A DNA stretch of 64,000 nt, taken from positions 186,001 through 250,000 of the forward strand of contig NZ_CP030050.1 in NCBI RefSeq assembly GCF_015291705.1. The letters are read 5' to 3'. This DNA is from Bradyrhizobium arachidis. GTDB lineage: Bacteria; Pseudomonadota; Alphaproteobacteria; Rhizobiales; Xanthobacteraceae. Numbering within the stretch: the first letter of the stretch is position 1; every line of letters begins with the position of its first letter. Positions 39,578 through 49,010 of the stretch are shown here, one piece after another. Position numbers and translations under genes: made by a program. The notes below the pieces were generated by a model that made no database searches, was not told where the DNA came from, and was given only the letters and a program-made list of their open reading frames with translations.

Positions 39578-39633
39578 CTCGCACACCCAGTTTCTACTTC
39601 CGGCTTTCACACCTCTGAGCTAGAAGTCGGCCC

Positions 39634-41514
39634 ATGCGAACAGAGCGAGAGAGCTTCGACGTCATCGTGATTGGCGGCGGCCACGCCGGCTGTGAGGCTG
39701 CGGCCGCGTCTGCGCGGATGGGCGCAACGACCGCTCTGGTGACGCACCGTTTCGCCACCGTCGGTGCGATGTCCTGCAATCCCGCCATTGGCGGTCTCGG
39801 CAAAGGCCATCTCGTCCGTGAAGTCGATGCCCTCGACGGCCTGATGGGCCGCGTCGGCGACGCCGGTGGTATCCAGTTTCGCGTCCTCAACCGCCGGAAG
39901 GGTCCCGCTGTGCGTGGTCCTCGGGCCCAGGCGGATCGGAAGCTCTACGCCGCCGCGATGCAGGCCGCGATCCGGGAGACCGTGAGTCTTTCGGTCATCG
40001 AAGGTGAGGCCGACGAGCTGATCGTGGTCGACGGCCGGGTGACCGGGCTGCGCCTGGCAGATGGCCGGGAGCTTCGGGCAGGGGCTGTTGTGGTCACGAC
40101 CGGCACCTTCCTGCGCGGTCTGATCCATCTCGGTGAGCAAAACTGGCCAGCCGGTCGAGTCGGTGAGGCCCCGGCGATGGGTCTTTCGACCTCCTTTGAA
40201 CGCGCCGGCTTCACCCTGGGACGGCTCAAGACCGGCACCCCGCCGCGCCTGGACGGCACCACGATCGACTGGTCTGCGGTCGAGATGCAGCCGGGAGACG
40301 AGCCGCCGGAGCCGTTTTCGGTGATGACGGAGCGGATCACGACCCCGCAGATCCAGTGCGGCATCACCCGGACCACGGCCACGACCCATGAGGTGATCCG
40401 GGCGAACGTCCATCGTTCCCCGATGTACTCCGGCCAGATCAAGAGCTCCGGTCCCCGCTATTGCCCCTCGATCGAGGACAAGATCGTCCGCTTCGGTGAC
40501 CGCGATGGCCACCAGATCTTCCTGGAGCCGGAAGGGCTCGATGACAGCACCGTTTATCCCAACGGCATCTCGACCTCGCTGCCGGAGGAGGTCCAGCTCG
40601 CGATCCTCGCCAGTATCCCCGGCCTCGAGCGGGTCAAGATGGTCCGGCCGGGCTATGCCATCGAATACGACCATATCGATCCCCGCGAGCTCGATCCGAC
40701 CCTCCAGACCAAGCGTCTGCGTGGCCTGTTCCTGGCCGGGCAGATCAACGGCACTACTGGATACGAGGAAGCCGCCGGGCAGGGCATCGTGGCCGGCCTG
40801 AACGCCGCGCTCGCCGCCAGTGGCGCGGCGCTGACTGTGTTCGACCGCGCCGACGGCTATCTCGGCGTGATGATCGACGACCTCGTCACCCGCGGGATCA
40901 CCGAGCCTTATCGGATGTTCACCTCGCGCGCCGAATACCGGCTGACGCTGCGGGCTGACAATGCCGACCAGCGCCTGACCGAAAAGGGGATCGCTCTCGG
41001 CTGCGTCGGGAGTGCCCGGACCCAGCATCACCGCGCCAAGATGGACGCTCTGAACGCCGCCCGGACCCTCTCGAAGTCGCTCACGATCACTCCGAACGAG
41101 GCGATCAAGCATGGACTGTCCCTAAACCGGGACGGCCAGCGCCGTTCGGCCTTCGAGCTGATGGCCTATCCGGAGATCGGCTGGAGCCAGGTCCGATCGA
41201 TCTGGCCCGAGCTGTCCGCGATCGATCCCGTCATCGCCACCCATCTCGAGATCGACGCCAAGTACGACGTCTACCTCGAGCGCCAGAGTGCCGACGTCGA
41301 GGCCTTCCGCCGCGACGAGGGCATGGTGCTCTCGGATGTCGACTACAAGCTGGTCCCGGGTCTCTCCAATGAGGTCCGCGCCAAGCTGGAGAAAGCCCGC
41401 CCGTTCACGGTCGGCCAGGCCGGCCGGATCGACGGCATGACGCCGGCGGCGCTCGGCATCCTCGCGGCCTATCTCCGCCGCGAAGCGCGGAAAACCTCCA
41501 AGGCAATCGCATAA
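39634..41514 (+). CDS. mnmG: tRNA uridine-5-carboxymethylaminomethyl modification enzyme MnmG (GidA)
   Basis: A 626-residue FAD enzyme, partner of MnmE. The dinucleotide-binding motif is [22 protein letters not shown]. Family motifs include [52 protein letters not shown] and [31 protein letters not shown] and the C-terminal [10 protein letters not shown] are also present. Complete. rsmG begins 22 bp downstream, over a parS site. Confidence 0.98.
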   Translation: MRTERESFDVIVIGGGHAGCEAAAASARMGATTALVTHRFATVGAMSCNPAIGGLGKGHLVREVDALDGLMGRVGDAGGIQFRVLNRRKGPAVRGPRAQADRKLYAAAMQAAIRETVSLSVIEGEADELIVVDGRVTGLRLADGRELRAGAVVVTTGTFLRGLIHLGEQNWPAGRVGEAPAMGLSTSFERAGFTLGRLKTGTPPRLDGTTIDWSAVEMQPGDEPPEPFSVMTERITTPQIQCGITRTTATTHEVIRANVHRSPMYSGQIKSSGPRYCPSIEDKIVRFGDRDGHQIFLEPEGLDDSTVYPNGISTSLPEEVQLAILASIPGLERVKMVRPGYAIEYDHIDPRELDPTLQTKRLRGLFLAGQINGTTGYEEAAGQGIVAGLNAALAASGAALTVFDRADGYLGVMIDDLVTRGITEPYRMFTSRAEYRLTLRADNADQRLTEKGIALGCVGSARTQHHRAKMDALNAARTLSKSLTITPNEAIKHGLSLNRDGQRRSAFELMAYPEIGWSQVRSIWPELSAIDPVIATHLEIDAKYDVYLERQSADVEAFRRDEGMVLSDVDYKLVPGLSNEVRAKLEKARPFTVGQAGRIDGMTPAALGILAAYLRREARKTSKAIA

Positions 41515-41528
41515 GCCAATCGTATAGG

Positions 41529-41544
41529 CGTTTCACGTGAAACA
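41529..41544. other. parS centromere site containing the rsmG start codon
   Basis: CGTTTCACGTGAAACA with the exact 14-bp core at 41530-41543. The GTG at 41537-41539 inside it is the only usual start codon available in the rsmG frame before the conserved core. The site therefore appears both to load ParB and to begin translation of rsmG. Confidence 0.88.
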
Positions 41545-42310
41545 GCGCGGACCGGGCGGGGACAGACCGCTATCCCGACGACCCGGAGCGGGTGAGGGCG
41601 CCGCTCGCCGATCCGACTCGGCGCAGGCCAAACCGAAGATCGACAAGGCCAGCGCGAACGATCAATCGCTCGACGCCGTCATCGCCGCCGACAAGATTGC
41701 CGCGCTGAAGGTCGCTTCCGTTTCACGTGAAACCGAGGACCGGCTCGATCGCTACATCGCGCTGCTGCGCGAATGGCAGGCCAAGACCAATCTGGTCGCG
41801 CCCTCGACCCTGCCGAACCTCTGGACGCGGCACATCGCCGATTCGCTTCAACTGGTCGATCTCGCGCCGACCGCAAGGCGCTGGGCCGATCTCGGCAGCG
41901 GCGGCGGCTTTCCAGGCGTGGTGCTCGCCTGCGCCATGGCGGGGACGCCGGGCACGAGCGTCCATCTCGTCGAGCGAATCGCCAAGAAGGCCGCGTTTTT
42001 GCGTGAAGCAATTCGCGTCACCGCATCTCCGGGGGTCGTACATCTCGCTGAGATCGGGGATAATGTGGATAGAATCACTGGCCCCGTCGATTGCGTCACC
42101 GCGCGTGCGCTGGCTCCGCTACATCAACTCATCGGCTTTGCGGAGCCGCTGATGCGCCAGGGCGCAAAGGCGCTATTTCTCAAGGGTCAAGATGTAGAGG
42201 CTGAATTGACCGAAGCCGCTAAATATTGGAATATTCAGCCGCGACTCTACCAAAGCCGGACTGGGGACGGCTGGATCGTCGAGCTGACTTCGGTTGAACG
42301 ACGCGGGTGA
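41537..42310 (+). CDS. rsmG: 16S rRNA (guanine527-N7)-methyltransferase
   Basis: A 257-residue methyltransferase (GidB). The family core begins around residue 60 with VSRETEDRLDRYIALLREWQAKTNLV; the SAM motif is RRWADLGSGGGFPGVVLAC, followed by HLVERIAKKAAFLREA and VTARALAPL. The first ~50 residues (Arg/Gly/Pro-rich) are longer than usual for the family. GTG 41537 is the only standard start visible and lies within a parS site. A second parS is inside codons 62-66 (V-S-R-E-T). Non-canonical initiation downstream (e.g. CTG) is possible. parA follows 30 bp after the stop. Confidence 0.92.
   Translation: MKQRGPGGDRPLSRRPGAGEGAARRSDSAQAKPKIDKASANDQSLDAVIAADKIAALKVASVSRETEDRLDRYIALLREWQAKTNLVAPSTLPNLWTRHIADSLQLVDLAPTARRWADLGSGGGFPGVVLACAMAGTPGTSVHLVERIAKKAAFLREAIRVTASPGVVHLAEIGDNVDRITGPVDCVTARALAPLHQLIGFAEPLMRQGAKALFLKGQDVEAELTEAAKYWNIQPRLYQSRTGDGWIVELTSVERRG
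41719..41734. other. parS site inside the rsmG coding sequence
   Basis: CGTTTCACGTGAAACC with the exact 14-bp palindrome at 41720-41733. It encodes Val-Ser-Arg-Glu-Thr (codons 62-66) of RsmG, a segment conserved as VSRET in many alphaproteobacterial RsmG proteins. Confidence 0.9.
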
Positions 42311-42340
42311 AACGTTCAGGGGTTGAGTGGGGAATTTGCG

Positions 42341-43195
42341 ATGACCGTGATTGACGAGCCGCAGCAAGAACAGACCACAGAAGTCCCGCAGGGCCACCCG
42401 CGCATCCTGGCGCTGGCGAATCAGAAGGGCGGGGTGGGAAAAACAACCACAGCGATCAATCTCGGCACGGCACTCGCTGCGATTGGCGAGCGTGTCCTGA
42501 TCGTCGATCTCGATCCGCAGGGCAACGCCTCGACCGGCCTCGGCATCGACCGCCGCAACCGAAGCTGCTCGACCTATGACGTGCTGATCGGCGAAGCGAG
42601 CTTGCGTGAAGCGGTGGTCTCGACCGCGGTGCCGCGGCTGCACATCGCGCCCTCGACCATGGATCTCTCCGGCCTCGAGCTCGAGCTCGGCACCACGCCC
42701 GGCCGCGCCTTCAAGCTGCGTGATGCGATCGGCGCGCTCAACAACAATGTCTCGCCGGACGCCGACTACACCTATGTGTTGATCGACTGTCCGCCCTCGC
42801 TCAACCTGCTCACGGTCAACGCGATGGCGGCATCCGACGCGATCCTGGTGCCGCTGCAGTGCGAGTTCTTTGCGCTCGAAGGTCTGTCGCAATTGCTGCA
42901 GACGGTGGAGCAGGTGCGCTCGACGCTCAACCCGAGCCTGTCGATCCACGGCATCGTGCTGACCATGTTCGACTCGCGCAACAATCTCTCGAACCAGGTC
43001 GTCGCCGACGTCCGCCAGTTCATGGGCGAGAAGGTCTACAAGACCATGATCCCGCGCAACGTGCGCATCTCCGAGGCGCCGTCCTACGGCAAGCCGGTGC
43101 TGGTCTACGATCTCAAATGCGTCGGCAGCGAAGCTTACTTGCGGCTCGCCACCGAGGTCATCCAGCGCGAGCGCGAGCTGCGCGTCACACATTGA
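42341..43195 (+). CDS. parA: Chromosome partitioning ATPase ParA
   Basis: A 284-residue ParA of the chromosomal (Soj-like) type. The deviant Walker A is ANQKGGVGKTTTAINLG, A' is VLIVDLDPQGNASTGLG, and Walker B is YVLIDCPPSLNLLT. VPLQCEFFALEGLSQLLQT and SNQVVADVRQFMGEKVY are typical. ATG 42341 is preferred to the upstream TTG 42323. With ParB and parS it segregates the replication origins. parB follows after 145 bp, with a repeat element between. Confidence 0.98.
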   Translation: MTVIDEPQQEQTTEVPQGHPRILALANQKGGVGKTTTAINLGTALAAIGERVLIVDLDPQGNASTGLGIDRRNRSCSTYDVLIGEASLREAVVSTAVPRLHIAPSTMDLSGLELELGTTPGRAFKLRDAIGALNNNVSPDADYTYVLIDCPPSLNLLTVNAMAASDAILVPLQCEFFALEGLSQLLQTVEQVRSTLNPSLSIHGIVLTMFDSRNNLSNQVVADVRQFMGEKVYKTMIPRNVRISEAPSYGKPVLVYDLKCVGSEAYLRLATEVIQRERELRVTH

Positions 43196-43197
43196 CG

Positions 43198-43290
43198 GTG
43201 CCGTAGGGTGGGCAAAGGCGTCTTCGCCGTGCCCACCATCTTCCGCACATGACCAACCGGTGGGCACGCTTCGCTTTGCCCACCCTACGA
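43198..43290. repeat. Palindromic repeat, family A (copy 3), between parA and parB
   Basis: GTGCCGTAGGGTGGGCAAAG at the left and CGCTTTGCCCACCCTACG at the right, with inner arms GTGCCCACC / GGTGGGCACG. It fills most of the 145-bp parA-parB spacer. Confidence 0.92.
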
Positions 43291-43340
43291 TTCGAAATTC
43301 AGTTCTGGAGTGCTGCACCGTGAATCCAAGGGAGTTGGCA

Positions 43341-44228
43341 ATGGCCGACGAAGCGCGTTCGCGATTGGGCCGGGGTCTTGCGAGTCTGATCGGTGATGTC
43401 GGCGGCGAGGCTCAGCACGTCGACCGTCCGCGCACGCAGCGCAAGGTACCGATCGAATTCCTCAAGGCCAATCCGCGCAACCCGCGCCGCACCTTTTCGG
43501 ACACCGAGCTGAAGGAGCTCTCCGAGTCCATCAAGCAGCACGGCGTGATCCAGCCGATCGTGGTGCGGCCGGTGAAGGGCGCGCAGGACCGCTACGAGAT
43601 CATCGCCGGCGAGCGGCGCTGGCGCGCTTCGCAGATGGCGGGCCTGCATGAAGTGCCGATCGTCCCGGTCGACATCAGCGACAGCGATGCGCTGGAATTC
43701 GCGATCGTCGAGAACGTGCAGCGCGAAGATCTCAACCCGATGGAAGAGGCGCTCGGCTATCACGCGCTCGCCAACGAGTTCAAGCGCAGCCAGGACGACA
43801 TCGCAAAGGTCGTCGGCAAGAGCCGCAGCCACATCGCCAACATGATGCGGCTGACAAAACTGCCGACCGAGGTGCAGGCCCTGATCACCAGCGGCGATCT
43901 GACCGCCGGCCATGCCCGCGCGCTGATCGGTGTGCCCGATCCGCTTGCGGCCGCCAAGCGCATCGTCGAGGAAGGTCTCAACGTCCGCCAGGCCGAGGCG
44001 CTCGCGCATGAAGAGGGCGTGCCCGAGCGCAAGCCGCAGAAGGCGCGCTCGACCGGTGGCAAGGAAAAGGACCCCGACACCATCGATCTGGAGAAGCGCG
44101 TCAGTGACGCGCTCGGTCTCAAGGTCACCGTCAACCATCGCGACCCCGGCGGCTCGGTCCAGATCAACTACCGCAACCTCGATCAGCTCGACGAGGTGAT
44201 GAAGCGGCTCGCCAAGGGCGTGCTGTAG
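43341..44228 (+). CDS. parB: Chromosome partitioning protein ParB
   Basis: A 295-residue ParB. The N-terminal ParA-stimulating segment is RSRLGRGLASLIGD. ParB motifs IKQHGVIQPIVVRPV and IAGERRWRASQMAGL (with the CTP-binding GERR) precede ENVQREDLNPMEEALGYHAL. The HTH contains SQDDIAKVVGKSRSHIANMMRL. A dimerisation domain ends the protein. ATG 43341 has AAGGGA 7 bp upstream, and an in-frame GTG at 43320 is possible. Cognate parS sites lie 1.6-3.9 kb upstream. Confidence 0.98.
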   Translation: MADEARSRLGRGLASLIGDVGGEAQHVDRPRTQRKVPIEFLKANPRNPRRTFSDTELKELSESIKQHGVIQPIVVRPVKGAQDRYEIIAGERRWRASQMAGLHEVPIVPVDISDSDALEFAIVENVQREDLNPMEEALGYHALANEFKRSQDDIAKVVGKSRSHIANMMRLTKLPTEVQALITSGDLTAGHARALIGVPDPLAAAKRIVEEGLNVRQAEALAHEEGVPERKPQKARSTGGKEKDPDTIDLEKRVSDALGLKVTVNHRDPGGSVQINYRNLDQLDEVMKRLAKGVL

Positions 44229-44253
44229 ACGTACCCACTCTCTATCACCGTCC

Positions 44254-44377
44254 CCCTGAGGTGGCCGCTTCTTCAGCGGCCCTCGAAGGGCGACGGCCCG
44301 GCTGCATCGGGGCCGTTCATCCTTCGAGGCTCTCCGCGCGCCGCGTTGCGCCACGCGGCTCGCACCTCAGGATGACG
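44254..44377. repeat. Palindromic repeat, family F
   Basis: The left arm CCTGAGGTGGCCGCTTCTTC and the right arm CTCGCACCTCAGGATGACGG, with CCTCGAAGGGC and CCTTCGAGGCTCTC inside. Only one copy is visible in this window. The pattern GAGGTGCGAGCC..CCTCGAAGG is known to me as dispersed in Bradyrhizobium. Confidence 0.8.
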
Positions 44378-44422
44378 GATCTGACGTTTCGCTGCGTTAT
44401 TGCGGCGCATCGGTTTCCACAT

Positions 44423-44502
44423 CGTCATTGCGAGCGCAACGAAGCAATCCAGAATCTCCCCGCGGAGGGACTCTGGATTGCTTCGCTGCGCTCGCAATGA
44501 CG
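44423..44502. repeat. Palindromic repeat, family E (copy 2)
   Basis: CGTCATTGCGAGCGCAACGA at the left and TGCGCTCGCAATGACGG at the right, with inner GAAGCAATCCAGA / CTGGATTGCTTC. It lies between the convergent parB and holA genes. Confidence 0.92.
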
Positions 44503-44520
44503 GCAGTAAGAGTGGAGACC

Positions 44521-45549
44521 TCAGCCCCGCCGCTTCGCGTTCGCGGCAATCGCCATCAGTGTGCGCTGGGCGATGGCGGCGGCGAGGGTCGATTGCTTGC
44601 GGGTGTCGAGCGCGGCGGTCGCGAGTTGCTCGATCACGGCGGTAAGCCGCGCCACGCTGAAATTGCGCAGTGCCGTTTCGACCATAGGCTTGCGCGAAAA
44701 ATGCAGCCGCGGATAGCCGCCGTCGAGCACCGCGGAGGCAGGCTGTCCGTCGGCGATCGCGAGCGCGGATTTGTGCAGCCACGCCGCCTGGCGCTGCGCG
44801 GCCGAGATGATTACGCCGGGATAGGTGCCGGCGATTATGGCTTTTGCGAATTCGGTCTCGACGATATCGGGCCGGCCGGCGAAGGCGCCGTCGACTATCG
44901 GATCGAGCTTCAGTTCGGACGCATCGGCGACCACGGACATCACATCATCCAGCGTGATCTCGCCCTTGCCATGAGCATAGAGCGTGAGCTTGCGCAGCTC
45001 GTTGCGCGAGGCCTGGCGGTCGCCGCCGAGGAAGGACATCAGCGCGGCGCGGGCATCCTGCGTGATGCGCAGATTGGCGATGCGGAGCTCGTCTTCCATC
45101 AGTTTTGCGAGGTCGCGCTCGGTGTCGGGATAGCAGCCGATCGCCACCGCGGTCTTGGCCTTCTCGCAGGCCTTGCGCAGCGGCGACTCGGGGCGCAGCT
45201 CGCCGGCCTCGATCACGATGCGGCAATCCTTGACGCTCATGTCCGCAAGCGTGTCGACGCCGCTGGCAAAGCTGCGCGAGCCGGCGCGGATGCGGATGGC
45301 GCGGCGGCCGCCGAACAGCGGCACGGTCATGGCTTCATCGACGAGGCGCGACGGCTCGGCCGAGAGCTCGTCGCCGTCGAGCTTGACCAGCGAGAAGGGA
45401 TCGTTGGGATCATCGACTGCGGAGGCGATCAGCGCATCGGCGCGCTCGCGCACGAGCCCGGCGTCAGGTCCATAGAGCAGGATGATCGGACGGCCCGCAT
45501 CGGGGCGGGCGAGGAAGGCATCGATCTCTTTTCCGCGCAGCGCGACCAT
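44521..45549 (-). CDS. holA: DNA polymerase III delta subunit
   Basis: A 342-residue clamp-loader delta subunit. IILLYGPDAGLVRERAD near the N-terminus, FGGRRAIRIRAGSRSF, EAGELRPESPLRKACE and the C-terminal HFSRKPMVETALRNFS helix are typical of alphaproteobacterial HolA. ATG 45549 is chosen; an upstream ATG at 45564 lies inside a repeat. It converges with parB. Confidence 0.93.
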   Translation of the reverse strand: MVALRGKEIDAFLARPDAGRPIILLYGPDAGLVRERADALIASAVDDPNDPFSLVKLDGDELSAEPSRLVDEAMTVPLFGGRRAIRIRAGSRSFASGVDTLADMSVKDCRIVIEAGELRPESPLRKACEKAKTAVAIGCYPDTERDLAKLMEDELRIANLRITQDARAALMSFLGGDRQASRNELRKLTLYAHGKGEITLDDVMSVVADASELKLDPIVDGAFAGRPDIVETEFAKAIIAGTYPGVIISAAQRQAAWLHKSALAIADGQPASAVLDGGYPRLHFSRKPMVETALRNFSVARLTAVIEQLATAALDTRKQSTLAAAIAQRTLMAIAANAKRRG

Positions 45550-45558
45550 GATCCAGAT

Positions 45559-45650
45559 CGTCATTCCGGGGCGCGCGAAGCGCGAACCCGGAATCCAGAG
45601 GTTGGGGATCGAGATTCCGGGTTCACGCTTCGCGTGCCCCGGAATGACGG
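45559..45650. repeat. Palindromic repeat, family D (copy 1)
   Basis: CGTCATTCCGGGGCGCGCG at the left and GTGCCCCGGAATGACGG at the right, with CGCGAACCCGGAATCC / GATTCCGGGTTCACGC inside. It lies between lptE and holA, which are on the same strand, so it would be in their transcript. Confidence 0.92.
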
Positions 45651-45657
45651 GAGTGAC

Positions 45658-46209
45658 TTACGTGCCCGCGGTGAAGAACGCGGCGAGCCGGGTCGTGATG
45701 TTTTCGGCGATCTCGTTGGCGGCGCGATCCTCGGCGTCGCGCACGGCGCGGTTGCGGGCGAAGCGCTGATAAGAGCCCGGCATGTCGTAGGACACGCGCG
45801 AGAACGTGGTGCCGGTCATCACCGACTTGCCGGTCGCGACCTCGATCAGATTGTACTGGGCGTCGATCCCGTAGTTTTCGCTGGTCGGCAGGGCCGTATT
45901 GGGATCGACCAGCAGCGACGACTTGCTGGAAGTGAAGCGGATGTCGAGGCGGTGGGTCGGCGGCATGCCAGTGGCGGTGCCGTAGAGCTTGAAGGCCAGG
46001 GCGTTGCGGACCTCGACGCCGACACGGGCCTCGCGGGAGGCGTTCGGCTTGGCGATCGGCGGAAGCTCGACCCCCATCAGCTTTTCGCGCAGGCCGGGGG
46101 TGCCGTCGGTACGCTCGGCATACATCGGCTGGAAGCAGCCGGCCGTCAGCGCCGCCAGAGCGGCAACCGCCACCAAGCGGGCTGCGATACGGATCCTAGC
46201 CGACAACAT
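45658..46209 (-). CDS. lptE: LPS assembly lipoprotein LptE
   Basis: A 183-residue lipoprotein with lipobox LTAGC (Cys25) and the alphaproteobacterial LptE pattern ([25 protein letters not shown] segment, [31 protein letters not shown]). LptE plugs the LptD barrel that places LPS in the outer membrane. It overlaps leuS by 14 bp, and the leuS-lptE-holA order is conserved in this class. Confidence 0.93.
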   Translation of the reverse strand: MLSARIRIAARLVAVAALAALTAGCFQPMYAERTDGTPGLREKLMGVELPPIAKPNASREARVGVEVRNALAFKLYGTATGMPPTHRLDIRFTSSKSSLLVDPNTALPTSENYGIDAQYNLIEVATGKSVMTGTTFSRVSYDMPGSYQRFARNRAVRDAEDRAANEIAENITTRLAAFFTAGT

Positions 46210-48820
46210 TCACGATCCTCTTGGGGACGATGATCACCTTGCGGACGGGCTTGCCGTCCAGGGCCAGCTTTACCGCATCGAGGGCCAAAACGGCAGCCTC
46301 GATTTCCGGATTCTGGGCCGCTGTTGCAACTGTGACCTCGCCCCGCTTCTTGCCGTTGACCTGGACCACCAGGGTCACGCTGTCTTCAACCAGCAAATCG
46401 CGTTCGATTTGCGGCCAATTGGCCTCTGAAACCAGCCCGGAGTGACCCAGAACCTGCCAGCACTCCTCGGCCAGGTGCGGCATCATCGGGGAGAACAGTT
46501 GGACCAGGATCTGGCTCGCCTCCCGGATCGCCCAGGCCAAATCAGGGGCCGGCTGGCCGGGACGCTGCAGCACCTCCGAAAACGCATTCGTGAACTCGCG
46601 GATATGGGCGAGGCACACGTTGAAGTGCAGCCGTTCGATGCCGGTGGTGATCTTGTCCAGCGCACCATGGGCCGCCTTGCGCAAGGCGGTCGCGTCAGGG
46701 CCGAAGGAGGCCGGCCGATCCGCCGGCGCGGCCTTGCCGAGATCCACGGAGTCGTTCACCAGCCGCCACAGCCGCTGCACGAAGCGCGAGGCGCCCTGGA
46801 CGCGCTCGTCGCTCCAGATCACGTCGCGGTCGGGCGGGGAGTCCGACAGCATGAACCAGCGGGCGACGTCGGCGCCGTAGGTTTCGATGATGTCGTCCGG
46901 ATCGACCGTGTTCTTCTTCGACTTCGACATCTTCTCGATCGGGCCGATTGTGATGTCTTCGCCTGATGTCAGCAGCGTCGCGCGCCTGCCATTAGCGCCG
47001 ATCTCGATCTTCACCTCGGCCGGCTGCACATAGGTGCCGTCGGCCGTCTGGTAGGTCTCGTGCACCACCATGCCCTGCGTGAACATCCCCGCGAACGGCT
47101 CGTCCAGCGCGATGTGTCCGGTCGCCTTCATCGCGCGGATGAAGAAGCGGCTGTAGAGCAGATGCAGGATCGCGTGCTCGACGCCGCCGATATACTGGTC
47201 GACCGGCAGCATCCGGTTGGCGACCGCAGGCGTCGTCGGCGCGTTCTCGTTCCAGGGATCGGTGAAGCGCGCAAAGTACCAGGACGAATCCACGAAGGTG
47301 TCCATGGTGTCGGTTTCGCGTTGCGCCTTGCCGCCGCATTTCGGGCAGGTGACGTGCTTCCAGGTCGGATGATGGTCGAGCGCGTTGCCTGGCTTGTCGA
47401 AGCTCACATCCTCCGGCAGCACCACCGGCAACTGGTCGTCCGGCACCGGCACCACATCGCATTTCGGGCAATGGATGACGGGAATCGGGCAGCCCCAATA
47501 GCGCTGGCGCGAAATGCCCCAGTCGCGCAGGCGGAAATTGACCTGGCGCTCGCCGACCGGCGCATTGCCGCGCAGCTCGCTCTCCAGACGCTTCGCCACC
47601 TCTTCCTTGGCCTGATCGATGGTCATGCCGTCGAGGAAGCGCGAATTGATCATGCGGCCGTCACCGTCATAGGCGGTGTCGGTGATGACGAATGATTTCG
47701 GGTCCTGGCCCTCGGGGCAAACGACCGGCGTGTTGCCGAGACTGTACTTGTTGACGAAGTCCAGGTCGCGCTGGTCGTGCGCCGGGCAGCCGAAGATCGC
47801 GCCGGTGCCGTACTCCATCAGCACGAAGTTCGCGACATAGACCGGCAGCTTCCAGGAGGGATCGAACGGGTGCACCGCGCGGATGCCGGTGTCAAAACCC
47901 TGCTTCTCCGCGGTGTCGATGATCGATTGCGCGGTGCCGATCTTCTTGATGTCGGAGATGAATTCCGCAAGCTTCGGGTTCTTCGCGGCAGCGGCCTGCG
48001 CCAGCGGATGATCCGACGAGATCGCCATGAATTTCGCGCCGAACAGCGTGTCGGGGCGCGTCGTGAAAATCTTCAGCTCGCTCTCGCCGGCAGGTGTCGT
48101 CGCCTGATCCAGCGCGAAGCGGATCAAGAGGCCCTCGGAGCGTCCGATCCAGTTGCGCTGCATCAGCCGCACCTTGTCGGGCCAGCGATCGAGCCCGTCC
48201 AGCGCCGACAGAAGCTCCTGCGAGTACTTCGTGATCTTGAAGACCCACTGGCTCATCTCGCGCTGCTCGACAATTGCGCCCGAGCGCCAGCCGCGGCCGT
48301 CGATCACCTGCTCGTTGGCGAGCACGGTCATATCGACCGGATCCCAGTTGAGCTTGCGCTTCTCACGCTCGGCGAGGCCCGCGGCGAGCATGTCCAAGAA
48401 CATCTTCTGCTGATGCTTGTAGTAGCTGGGGTCGCAGGTCGCGAATTCGCGTGACCAGTCCAGCGACAGCCCGATCGAGCGGAGCTGCTTCTTCATCGCG
48501 GCGATGTTGTCGTAGGTCCAGGACTTCGGCGCGACCTTGCGCTCGATGGCGGCGTTCTCGGCCGGCAGGCCGAACGCGTCCCAGCCCATCGGGTGCAGCA
48601 CGTTGTAGCCCCTGGCGCGCATGAAGCGGGCCAGCACGTCGCCGAGGGTGTAGTTGCGGACATGACCGATATGGATGCGTCCGGACGGGTAGGGGAACAT
48701 CTCGAGGACGTAGTATTTCGGCCGCGAATCGTCGTTCTTCGAGACGAAGATCGCTTGTTCGTCCCATTGGCGTTGCCAGCGCGGTTCGGCGTCGCGGGCG
48801 TTGTAGCGTTCGGAGGTCAT
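46196..48820 (-). CDS. leuS: Leucyl-tRNA synthetase
   Basis: An 874-residue class I aminoacyl-tRNA synthetase. [20 protein letters not shown] contains the HIGH motif; the editing domain (~220-420) has [17 protein letters not shown] and [24 protein letters not shown] is the second catalytic motif, and the C-terminal domain is complete. It is first in the leuS-lptE-holA unit. Its 5' end is divergent from a diguanylate cyclase gene. Confidence 0.98.
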   Translation of the reverse strand: MTSERYNARDAEPRWQRQWDEQAIFVSKNDDSRPKYYVLEMFPYPSGRIHIGHVRNYTLGDVLARFMRARGYNVLHPMGWDAFGLPAENAAIERKVAPKSWTYDNIAAMKKQLRSIGLSLDWSREFATCDPSYYKHQQKMFLDMLAAGLAEREKRKLNWDPVDMTVLANEQVIDGRGWRSGAIVEQREMSQWVFKITKYSQELLSALDGLDRWPDKVRLMQRNWIGRSEGLLIRFALDQATTPAGESELKIFTTRPDTLFGAKFMAISSDHPLAQAAAAKNPKLAEFISDIKKIGTAQSIIDTAEKQGFDTGIRAVHPFDPSWKLPVYVANFVLMEYGTGAIFGCPAHDQRDLDFVNKYSLGNTPVVCPEGQDPKSFVITDTAYDGDGRMINSRFLDGMTIDQAKEEVAKRLESELRGNAPVGERQVNFRLRDWGISRQRYWGCPIPVIHCPKCDVVPVPDDQLPVVLPEDVSFDKPGNALDHHPTWKHVTCPKCGGKAQRETDTMDTFVDSSWYFARFTDPWNENAPTTPAVANRMLPVDQYIGGVEHAILHLLYSRFFIRAMKATGHIALDEPFAGMFTQGMVVHETYQTADGTYVQPAEVKIEIGANGRRATLLTSGEDITIGPIEKMSKSKKNTVDPDDIIETYGADVARWFMLSDSPPDRDVIWSDERVQGASRFVQRLWRLVNDSVDLGKAAPADRPASFGPDATALRKAAHGALDKITTGIERLHFNVCLAHIREFTNAFSEVLQRPGQPAPDLAWAIREASQILVQLFSPMMPHLAEECWQVLGHSGLVSEANWPQIERDLLVEDSVTLVVQVNGKKRGEVTVATAAQNPEIEAAVLALDAVKLALDGKPVRKVIIVPKRIVNVVG

Positions 48821-49010
48821 GGAATCGTTGGTTTTCTTGGATTCGGCCGTCTAAAGACGGCGGACTAGGCCATAGAAGTCCTCGGGGGGTCAATGGGTTG
48901 CCGCGATTTGGAACTTTGGCCAGCGGCATCCGCATAAGTACTGAACCCTCGTTGGGGGGTGATTAAGGGCTCGGTGCGAGGTTGCGGCCTGCTAAGACCC
49001 AGATGCCGCG

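Larger units (their letters stand above)
39130..39633. other. mnmE-mnmG spacer carrying four parS or parS-like sites
   Basis: A 504-bp spacer with no gene. It holds a hairpin after mnmE, two degenerate and two exact parS sites, and one family E repeat, each listed separately. The region is a likely ParB loading zone. The mnmG promoter must lie near or within it. Confidence 0.7.
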
